This document shows, piece by piece, positions 35,377-42,057 of a stretch of DNA of 64,000 nucleotides. Source of the DNA: Pseudomonadota bacterium (lineage in GTDB: Bacteria; Myxococcota_A; Polyangia; Polyangiales; Polyangiaceae); contig JAEWRL010000109.1 in assembly GCA_023398955.1 (NCBI GenBank), positions 62,001 through 126,000 of the forward strand. Reading direction: 5' to 3'. A program made the translations under genes and the position numbers. Each line of letters starts with the position of its first letter. Position 1 is the stretch's first letter. A model generated the notes under the pieces. That model had not been told where the DNA came from. It made no database searches and saw only the letters and a program-made list of their open reading frames with translations.

Positions 35377-36045
35377 TCAGGACGAAACGGGACGCCCGCC
35401 GCGCCGCTTGACGGCTCCGCGCACGGAGACGAGCGCGTTCTTGGAGCCCGGAATGCCACCCCGGATCAGGATGAGGTTCTGCTCGGGAATCACCTTCGCG
35501 ACGCGCTGATTCAGCACGCTCGTCGTGGCGTTGCCATGCTGACCAGGCATCCGCTTCCCAGGCAGCACGCGGCCCGGCGTCATGTTCGTACCGATGGACC
35601 CACCATGGCGCTTGTACTCGTGCGCGCCGTGGCTCGAGACAGCCCCCTTGAAGTTGTGACGTCGCATCACGCCCGAGAAACCACGCCCGCGCGATACGCC
35701 CTGAACATCGACGAACTGTCCTTCTTCGAAGAATGCCTCGAGGGGGAGGTCCTGCCCCACCTCGAACTTCGCCACGTCCTCCGCGCTGCAACGAAACTCC
35801 CGAAGTACCCGGCGGGGGCTGAGGTTGGCCTTCGCAAACTGCCCCGCTAGCGGCTTGGAGGTGTGCTTTTCTTTGCGGTCGCCGAGCCCCAAAACCAAGG
35901 CGTCGTATCCGTCCTTGTCCAGGGTTCGCTTACCGACGACGACGGGACGCGACTCCACGACCGTACAAGGCACCACCGTGCCGTCCTCGAGGAAGATCTG
36001 CGTCATCCCGAGCTTGCGCCCTATCACGCCGGGATACTGGTTCAT
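35377..36045 (-). CDS. rplC: 50S ribosomal protein L3
   Basis: A 222-residue L3: GVIGRKLGMTQIFLEDG at the start, GQFVDVQGVSRGRGFSGVMR, the peptidyl-transferase-reaching loop GSIGTNMTPGRVLPGKRMPG, and VLNQRVAKV. L3 is an early 23S rRNA-binding assembly protein. The residue equal to E. coli Gln150, which PrmB methylates, is Met here. It has its own ribosome-binding site (AAGGAG) and promoter. None of the usual S10-operon partners (rpsJ, rplD, rplW, rplB) is adjacent; instead two rRNA methyltransferase genes follow. It may be the sole L3 or a paralogue. Confidence 0.95.
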   Translation of the reverse strand: MNQYPGVIGRKLGMTQIFLEDGTVVPCTVVESRPVVVGKRTLDKDGYDALVLGLGDRKEKHTSKPLAGQFAKANLSPRRVLREFRCSAEDVAKFEVGQDLPLEAFFEEGQFVDVQGVSRGRGFSGVMRRHNFKGAVSSHGAHEYKRHGGSIGTNMTPGRVLPGKRMPGQHGNATTSVLNQRVAKVIPEQNLILIRGGIPGSKNALVSVRGAVKRRGGRPVSS

Positions 36046-36125
36046 CGCGCTGCTCCTTGCTCTCTGACTTGATCTCCCCTTGGCAAAGGCATCCCAACGA
36101 CGGGCTCCAGCTCAGGGGGCCCGCG

Positions 36126-36154
36126 GGAATAGCTCCGGTTGTGGCGCCAGTCAA
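36126..36154 (-). promoter_or_regulatory. Candidate promoter of rplC
   Basis: Minus strand TTGACT (36149-36154), 17-bp spacer, TATTCC (36126-36131), leaving a leader of about 75 nt before rplC. The -35 is strong, the -10 moderate. Confidence 0.5.
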
Positions 36155-36484
36155 GCGCTCTCCGCTTTCAAATCGGGGACAGGTTCCGCGACTCCCCTGC
36201 CGCCGAGGCGCCCCCGGTCGGCTCCGGCCCACGATCCACGGGCGCGCACGTCCGTGATCCCGCTCACTATCACCGGCCGTCGGCGAAACGGCGGTTGCTG
36301 TGCAATCGAGGGACGCCGGCCCTCGCGTGTCGGGCCACTGGGCCGCCATGAAAGGTGCGCTTTGACTATTGATAAGGAGAACACTGATTGGCAACACTGT
36401 GCTCTTCACAACAATCGGTGGGCCGCCGCAACTCGTCGAGCGCTCGATGGCTGGAGTTGTAGCCTCGAGGGTTCCAACTCGGCG
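36155..36484. other. Divergent spacer between rplC and rplS
   Basis: No gene supported in this 330-bp part of the spacer. It has an AT-richer patch (36360-36415) starting TTGACTATTGATAAGGAG, which could be another promoter or a regulatory leader but lacks a good -10. A short imperfect repeat GAGTTG/CAACTC lies at about 36453-36480. Confidence 0.35.
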
Positions 36485-36512
36485 TTGACGTCGTCGCTAC
36501 CGCATGCATAAT
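36485..36512 (+). promoter_or_regulatory. Sigma-70 promoter of rplS
   Basis: TTGACG (36485-36490), 16-bp spacer, CATAAT (36507-36512); both boxes match consensus at five of six positions. The transcript would begin near 36519, about 34 nt before the rplS ATG. This rules out the in-frame ATG at 36511, which lies in the -10 box. Confidence 0.75.
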
Positions 36513-36552
36513 GCCGCACCCCGAAACCCCGAGCCGAAGACCGGAGTCCGTC

Positions 36553-36912
36553 ATGTCGATGACCTGTCCCACAATCGAGTCGCTGGAGCGAACAGCCCTT
36601 CGAACAGATCTGCCCGAGTTCCGCGTCGGAGACACCGTGGCAGTGCACTACAGGATTGTGGAGGGCGACAAGATGCGTGTTCAGGTGTTCCGGGGCATCG
36701 TCCTCAAGCGACACCGAGCGGGTGTGCGAAGCACGTTCACCGTGCGCAAGACCAGCTTCAGCGTCGGCGTGGAACGTACGTTCCTCCTCCATTCGCCCCG
36801 CGTGGAGAAGATCGAGGTCGTTGCACAGGGCGTCGTGCGCCGCGCTCGGCTCTTCTATCTTCGCGAGCTGCGTGGCAAGGCGGCTCGCGTCCGCGACGCA
36901 AAAGACCGTTGA
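36553..36912 (+). CDS. rplS: 50S ribosomal protein L19
   Basis: A 119-residue L19 with family blocks PEFRVGDTVAVHYRIVEGDK, FRGIVLKRHRAGV, FTVRKTS, GVERTFLLHSP, and RRARLFYLRELRGKAAR. L19 sits at the subunit interface of the 50S. The ATG at 36553 has GGAG six bases upstream and fits the promoter at 36485-36512. The normal partners rpsP, rimM and trmD are absent, so L19 is on its own here, divergent from an equally isolated rplC. Confidence 0.95.
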   Translation: MSMTCPTIESLERTALRTDLPEFRVGDTVAVHYRIVEGDKMRVQVFRGIVLKRHRAGVRSTFTVRKTSFSVGVERTFLLHSPRVEKIEVVAQGVVRRARLFYLRELRGKAARVRDAKDR

Positions 36913-37629
36913 TTTCGAGCCCGAGTCCTGGCCGGAGCGGTGTGCGCTGGGCGCGCCCCGGAGCAGAGTGATTTGGCGCTCATCTGCGAACTGAGCCCGA
37001 AGATCAGTTCAGCGACGTGACCGAGTCGCGGTCGCAGCGTGGGGCGTCCGCCACTTGATCGCGGGCGATGTCGGGAGGAGAGACCCACGCGAGGCGCGCG
37101 GGGCGGGGCGGCGCCAGCCGCTCCAGGGAACTCTCCGGAAGATGAGCGTCGGACACCTCCAGGTGAACGCCTCCCAGCACGCCATGCGCTTTCAAATCGC
37201 GACTTCCGCCACGTAGCGGCATCGTTCGGGGGAATCGCGGCAGCCGCTGGTGAGATCAGCTCGGAAGGGCCCGCGGAAGATGGCTGGGGCTCAGGAGCCG
37301 TCCAGGCTGGTGCGCCGGGCGATGGGCGCTACTTTGGGGCCTGATCCGACCCAAGCCTACGGAAGGCTTCCTGTTGCTCGAGGTCCGGTGTGGTTCGTTG
37401 AGGCACTTATGCCGACACCTTCGAGACTCAGTCAGGGTGGGTTTCTGTGCTGCTTGGCCTGTGATTCAGCGAGGTACCCGCCCGCTCGCAGCGGAGATCC
37501 CGTGAAAAAGGCGAGTCGTGCCCCTGGGTTACGCTACTCGGGGGAGGCGATCCCGAGTATGCTGCTGGGCGCTCGCACCTCCCCACGGCTGTCCGAGGCG
37601 CCAAGGGGGAGCGCGACGCGGAGGTCAGC
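36913..37629. other. 717-bp gap before the FHA operon
   Basis: The longest stretch without a supported gene. Short frames on both strands show arginine/proline-rich, unrelated translations with no ribosome-binding sites. It must contain the end of the rplS transcript and the promoter of the FHA-vWA-PP2C-ABC operon. I could not find a convincing sigma-70 or sigma-54 promoter, terminator or RNA gene by eye. Confidence 0.5.
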
Positions 37630-38460
37630 ATGGTCCATTGCACACGTTGCGGTTACCGGAATGATGCGGGCAGTCGCTTCTGCGCGAACTGTGGAACGCC
37701 CGTGGCTGGTACCGGGAGTCCCCCACACGCAGGCGGCTACGCACCGCCACTGCAACCCGAGCCGCCCGCCCTGCCCGGCGCTGGCGAGGCCCCAGGTTGG
37801 GGCGCGCCGCAAGGGTCCTACGGATACCCGCCGCAACAACCCGCAGCTGCTGGCACGGGCGCGCCTTACCACCCCGTGGCTTCCAGCCTCGAGGCGGCGC
37901 CGACGCCCGCCTCCCCGCCGTGGGGTTCCCCGCTCCCCAACGCCGTCGATGACCCGGCCTATCAATCCACCGTGCGCCCCGAGGACGGGGGAGCTCCGCT
38001 CGGGGCCTACGGCGCGCCACCAGCGGTAGTCATTCCGAACGCCCCAGCGGCTGCGCCACCCGCTGCTTCCCCGAACCAGTACGGGATGGCGCCTGCCTAC
38101 GGCAGCCCCGAGCCCTTCGACGCCACGACTGCCCGTGTTCTTGCTGGCTTCCTTGTGAGCTTCGATGGCTCTCCCCACGGCACCTTTTGGCCGATTTACC
38201 AAGGTGTGAACGAGATTGGCCGCCTCGATGCCGCCGACGGGCTTCACGTCGAGATCGATCATCCCACTACCTCCTCGCACCACGCGCGGATAGTAGCGAC
38301 GGCGCACCCGGGACGACTCCGAATCGAAGACCTGGGCAGCACGAACGGCACATTTATCAACGAGCATCGCCTCGAACCTGGACAGCGCATCGACCTGAGC
38401 GACGGCCAGACCATTCGATTCGGCGGATTCAACACGCTAGTGAAAATCGTCACCGCATGA
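37630..38460 (+). CDS. Zinc-ribbon and FHA-domain protein
   Basis: A 276-residue cytoplasmic protein. An N-terminal zinc ribbon (CTRCGYRNDAGSRFCANC, two CxxC pairs) is followed by a Pro/Ala/Gly/Tyr-rich linker of about 150 residues and a C-terminal FHA domain. The FHA core shows EIGRLD, the Ser-Ser-His stretch SSHHARI, and GSTNGTFIN, so phosphothreonine binding should be intact. FHA domains recognise Thr-phosphorylated peptides made by Hanks-type kinases. It is the first gene of a four-gene operon: the next ORF overlaps its stop as ATGA. It may act as the adaptor or soluble sensor of the system. Confidence 0.85.
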   Translation: MVHCTRCGYRNDAGSRFCANCGTPVAGTGSPPHAGGYAPPLQPEPPALPGAGEAPGWGAPQGSYGYPPQQPAAAGTGAPYHPVASSLEAAPTPASPPWGSPLPNAVDDPAYQSTVRPEDGGAPLGAYGAPPAVVIPNAPAAAPPAASPNQYGMAPAYGSPEPFDATTARVLAGFLVSFDGSPHGTFWPIYQGVNEIGRLDAADGLHVEIDHPTTSSHHARIVATAHPGRLRIEDLGSTNGTFINEHRLEPGQRIDLSDGQTIRFGGFNTLVKIVTA

Positions 38461-40706
38461 TGCCACGAACCACCATGGGCCCCAACTCCGACCAATCCCT
38501 GTGCCAGCGCGCCCCGTCACGATCTTGTCCCCGCGGCATGTTGATTCTGACGCTGGCGGCGCTGCTGCTCGTGCTGTTTCCCCGCGCCGTGATCGCAGCA
38601 CCCGAAGCACACCTGCTCCGGATAGACCCTCGCGCTGCCCAAGAACAGGGCAGTCCACTGCTCACGGCGGTCGTCGAGGTCATTCAGACCAAGCGTATCA
38701 GCGAAGCGACTGCCCATTGCGCGTCGTTGAGCTGGGATAGCCAGCTCGACTGCATCAGCAGTTCGCTGGACAAGCCTTACGCGCTGTACACGCCGTTCCC
38801 CTTCCCGGAGAAGAACGCCATCTTCACGGTACGTGTCGGTGGTACGGACATTCCTGCGAAGTTCGTGAGCCAAGCGAAATGGGGCGATTCCCTGCAGCAG
38901 CCAGGAGTCGGAACTGCCTGGCTGCTCCTAATCGACGCGGACAGCCGCATGGGCAACGCCTTCGACGAGGCCAAGACCCTCGCGCAGCGCTTCGTCGCGA
39001 GCATGGGCCCGAACGACATCGTCAACGTGATGTTCTTCAACGACGCCCAGGTCGTGAAGGACTCCCGATGGCTGCCGGCAGCCCAGCGTGGCGAGGCCGA
39101 GGCTTTCGTCGCCTCGGTCGACTCGACGTACCGCGCCTCGGGAAGGAATCGAACGCTCTTCACCATCATCAAGAACGCAGCTACCGACGCCTTCAAGGCA
39201 CTCGGCAACGTCGGACAGGACAACATCACGATCCCCCTGCATCAAGCGATGGTCGTGCTGTCGAGCGGGTTTGGCGGCGCTGATCCCTCTTCGACCGGTC
39301 CCGGCGCTCTCCAGCTCCAACAGTACATGACTCAGGGGCGCTTCCCAGAGGACAACACGGCCCTTCCGAAGGCGCCCGTTCCAGTCATCAGCGTGCTGTT
39401 CCCCCACCAGACCTGGGACGAGTACCGGCGCAACTCCCTCGAGTTCATGCAGAACCTGGCGAACCCGGAGATTGGCGGATTCTTCTCTGTGATGCGTAAC
39501 GGCCAGGGGTCTCGTGCCGAAGCGATCGTCAACGCCATACGCACACGCTTCGCGGGTATGCACATCACCAAGTGGCGCGTCTCCTGCATTGCGCCCACTG
39601 TCACTCAGAGTTTTCAGCTCGTCTTCAACAACGTGCAGCCCCCCATCGCTGGCGACAGCTCCTTCAAGGAAGTGCCCATCGGCATCGACCCGACGAAGTG
39701 GCCACTCGACATCGATCTCCAGTACACGCAAGACAGTGCGCGCCGGCAAGGTGGCGTCTACCCGGGCGGCACCTTCAAGGTCTATGGGAACTTCTGCTGG
39801 GGAGGCGACACGAGCCAGGCCGAGGTCTACTTCCTTCCGGTTGGGAGCCAACCGCCCGCAGCGCTCTCGGGGCGAGACATCGACGAAGCAAAGAGGACCC
39901 AGCAGCAGCTCATCGAGATGGGCATGCGGGGCCGGTCCCTCGAAACGACTGACACCTTCGTCGAGTTCGAGGCCCCGGACAACGAGAAGATTCTGCACGG
40001 TTCGGGCGACCGCGCCGTCGTGCGACTGGTCATCTACGATAACGAGGCGCGGCGTACGAGTGGCGTGACCGCGGACAGCGTCGTCGAGCTGAAGGCCACC
40101 ACTGCGCCCTTCCCTCTCATCCCCGTACTGGTAGGCGTATTCGCGCTGATCGTGGTCCTACTGTTGATCATCACATTGCTGCGCGCAGGAGGAAAGAAGA
40201 AGCGTGGCGGTGCTCCGCCACCCGCCCCGGTAGTCGCAGGGGGCGCCGGCTACGCAGCCCCCTCTCCGTACGCAGCGCCCCCGCCGCAGGGAGCTGGCTA
40301 CGGCCCACCCGGACCGAGTCCAGAGTTCATGTACGGTAGCGGCCCAGGCGTTGGAGTCGCCATGCCGCCAGCCGCAGCACCTCCCCCCAGCCCCTATGGA
40401 GCCGGACCGAGTCCAAGCCAGGCGAGCCTCCAAGGTGCGGCTGGTGTCTTCACCGTAGTGCCGGGCGTGGAAGTCCGGGCCGGCCGCGACGGCGCTCAGT
40501 GCGCGATCCTGCTGAGTGAGCCGCGCGTTTCGGCGGTCCACGCAACGCTGAAGCTAGACAATGGGCAGCTCTGGTGTCGGGATGAGGGCAGCAACAACGG
40601 CACCCAGATCAACGGCAATCGGCTTCCGAGCGGGACGTGGACGCCCGTACCAAACGGCTCCTTGCTTCGCTTCGGGCCCGTGGAGTTCACGGTTCGCTTC
40701 GAGTAA
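38457..40706 (+). CDS. Secreted vWA-like domain protein with transmembrane helix and cytoplasmic FHA domain
   Basis: A 749-residue protein. After a signal segment (LILTLAALLLVLFPRAVIAA), an extracytoplasmic region contains a von Willebrand A-like domain (about 150-330). The MIDAS motif DxSxS reads DADSR, so metal binding is probably lost. One membrane helix (about 553-575, LIPVLVGVFALIVVLLLIIT) leads to a basic, Pro/Gly-rich cytoplasmic linker and a C-terminal FHA domain (RAGRD, SEPRVSAVHATL, GSNNGTQIN). The layout is that of a receptor joining an outside ligand to phosphothreonine signalling inside. ATG overlaps the previous stop (ATGA); an ATG at 38538 is a shorter alternative. The PP2C gene follows after 6 bp. 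Confidence 0.82.
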   Translation: MMPRTTMGPNSDQSLCQRAPSRSCPRGMLILTLAALLLVLFPRAVIAAPEAHLLRIDPRAAQEQGSPLLTAVVEVIQTKRISEATAHCASLSWDSQLDCISSSLDKPYALYTPFPFPEKNAIFTVRVGGTDIPAKFVSQAKWGDSLQQPGVGTAWLLLIDADSRMGNAFDEAKTLAQRFVASMGPNDIVNVMFFNDAQVVKDSRWLPAAQRGEAEAFVASVDSTYRASGRNRTLFTIIKNAATDAFKALGNVGQDNITIPLHQAMVVLSSGFGGADPSSTGPGALQLQQYMTQGRFPEDNTALPKAPVPVISVLFPHQTWDEYRRNSLEFMQNLANPEIGGFFSVMRNGQGSRAEAIVNAIRTRFAGMHITKWRVSCIAPTVTQSFQLVFNNVQPPIAGDSSFKEVPIGIDPTKWPLDIDLQYTQDSARRQGGVYPGGTFKVYGNFCWGGDTSQAEVYFLPVGSQPPAALSGRDIDEAKRTQQQLIEMGMRGRSLETTDTFVEFEAPDNEKILHGSGDRAVVRLVIYDNEARRTSGVTADSVVELKATTAPFPLIPVLVGVFALIVVLLLIITLLRAGGKKKRGGAPPPAPVVAGGAGYAAPSPYAAPPPQGAGYGPPGPSPEFMYGSGPGVGVAMPPAAAPPPSPYGAGPSPSQASLQGAAGVFTVVPGVEVRAGRDGAQCAILLSEPRVSAVHATLKLDNGQLWCRDEGSNNGTQINGNRLPSGTWTPVPNGSLLRFGPVEFTVRFE

Positions 40707-40712
40707 GCACCC

Positions 40713-42014
40713 ATGAAAGCCAAGCTACGCGGGGTTGCCACGGAGTTCGCCGAGCGGAGCGACCCCGGCCGCGACCCCACCAAGCAAGTCAACGAGGACT
40801 CGAGTGGTCGCGCGGAGACGGCGTTGGGCCTCTTGGCCGTAGTCTGCGACGGGATGGGCGGTCATGTCGGTGGGAAGGCTGCGAGTGAGACGGCGGTCGC
40901 GACGATCCTCCGTCACGTTCGCGGCCTCTCTCCGGCGACCGACCCCTGTGAGGGTCTGCGCGACGCGGTGGCCCACGCCGCCCGCGCCGTCTACGAAGTC
41001 GGGGGCGACACGCCCGTCGAGATGCGTCCCGGGTCAACCTGCGTGGCAGTGCTCGTCCACGACGGGGTAGCGGAGGTGGCTCACGTCGGAGACTCACGAG
41101 TATACCTCCTGAGGTCCCAGGAGCTGCACCGTCTGACGCGCGATCATTCGATGGTGCAGCAAATGGTGGATGCCGGCGTCATCACTCCAGAGCAGGCCGT
41201 GGGGCACCCGGATGCCAATCGCATTACGCGAGCCCTCGGTATGATGCCGGAGGTCGAGGTAGAGGTGAGTTCACCCGCCGTCCCGGTGTTCCCAGGAGAC
41301 CTGCTGCTGCTGTGCTCTGACGGCCTCAGCGACCTGCTCGACGATTCGGATATCCTGGCGGTCGTTCGGGAATGGTTGCCGCGCGGCCTGACCGAGGTTT
41401 GCAGCCGCCTGGTCGAGATGGCGAACGCTTGCGGCGGCTATGACAACATCACGGTCCAAGTCCTACGGATCCTCGATGCACGACAACCACTGAGTCCGAC
41501 TATCGTGGAGGAAACGCCTCCCTCCGTCCCTGGAGCGCCCTCCAGCCAGGATGGGGCCGGAACTCACCCGATGAGCGCAGCCGAAGTCGCGGAGCCGGCC
41601 TCAGCACCGCGCGCGCGACCGGCTCCGACGCTGATCGAGGAACCATCCGAGTTCACAAGCCGCCGCGCCAACAATCAAGCCGCAGGGGCGAGCGACGGAG
41701 CGGGCCTGGGTACGCGCACGCGCCCTTCCGTCCTCCCTGTGCGCAAACCCGATTCCCGCCTGCTGATCCTGGTGGCGCTCTCAGTGGCCGTCCTCGTCGT
41801 CATTGGCGTGGCGATCTGGTGGCTGCTGGTCGATGAGGGGACCCCCGTGCTCGTGGGTGGGCACGCGCACCAGACGACGGCACTCGCCGCCTCGACCGAG
41901 CTCGCGGGCACCGTGCCCTCCCCCTCCTGGGCAACTCCCGAGCCCTTACGCATCGAATCGACGCCGGGCGTCATCGCTACGGCAACATCGCCTGCATCGG
42001 TCGACTCCCGATGA
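40713..42014 (+). CDS. PP2C-family Ser/Thr protein phosphatase with C-terminal membrane anchor
   Basis: The N-terminal 250 residues are a complete PP2C domain: NEDSSGR, VVCDGMGGHVGGKAAS, STCVAVLVHDG, AHVGDSRVYLL, LLCSDGLSDLL and GGYDNITVQVL, with all metal-binding Asp residues. A Pro/Ser-rich linker and one membrane helix (about 349-372, LLILVALSVAVLVVIGVAIW) follow, so the catalytic domain is held at the inner face of the membrane and a short tail lies outside. It would remove phosphate from Thr sites read by the FHA proteins next door. No Hanks-type kinase is encoded in this window. Confidence 0.92.
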   Translation: MKAKLRGVATEFAERSDPGRDPTKQVNEDSSGRAETALGLLAVVCDGMGGHVGGKAASETAVATILRHVRGLSPATDPCEGLRDAVAHAARAVYEVGGDTPVEMRPGSTCVAVLVHDGVAEVAHVGDSRVYLLRSQELHRLTRDHSMVQQMVDAGVITPEQAVGHPDANRITRALGMMPEVEVEVSSPAVPVFPGDLLLLCSDGLSDLLDDSDILAVVREWLPRGLTEVCSRLVEMANACGGYDNITVQVLRILDARQPLSPTIVEETPPSVPGAPSSQDGAGTHPMSAAEVAEPASAPRARPAPTLIEEPSEFTSRRANNQAAGASDGAGLGTRTRPSVLPVRKPDSRLLILVALSVAVLVVIGVAIWWLLVDEGTPVLVGGHAHQTTALAASTELAGTVPSPSWATPEPLRIESTPGVIATATSPASVDSR

Positions 42015-42057
42015 CTCCCGCGACTCATGTCCTCATGGCTCTAGTGGAAGGTCCAAG

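Noticed and set aside
36362..36390. TTGACTATTGATAAGGAG as another rplS promoter
   Set aside because: No acceptable -10 at 16-18 bp, while TTGACG/CATAAT at 36485-36512 is much better and closer.
37250..38029. Plus-strand frame of 259 codons ahead of and overlapping the zinc-ribbon FHA gene
   Set aside because: The overlap is out of frame with the clear CxxC zinc ribbon. The unique part is Arg/Ser/Pro-rich with no start signal.
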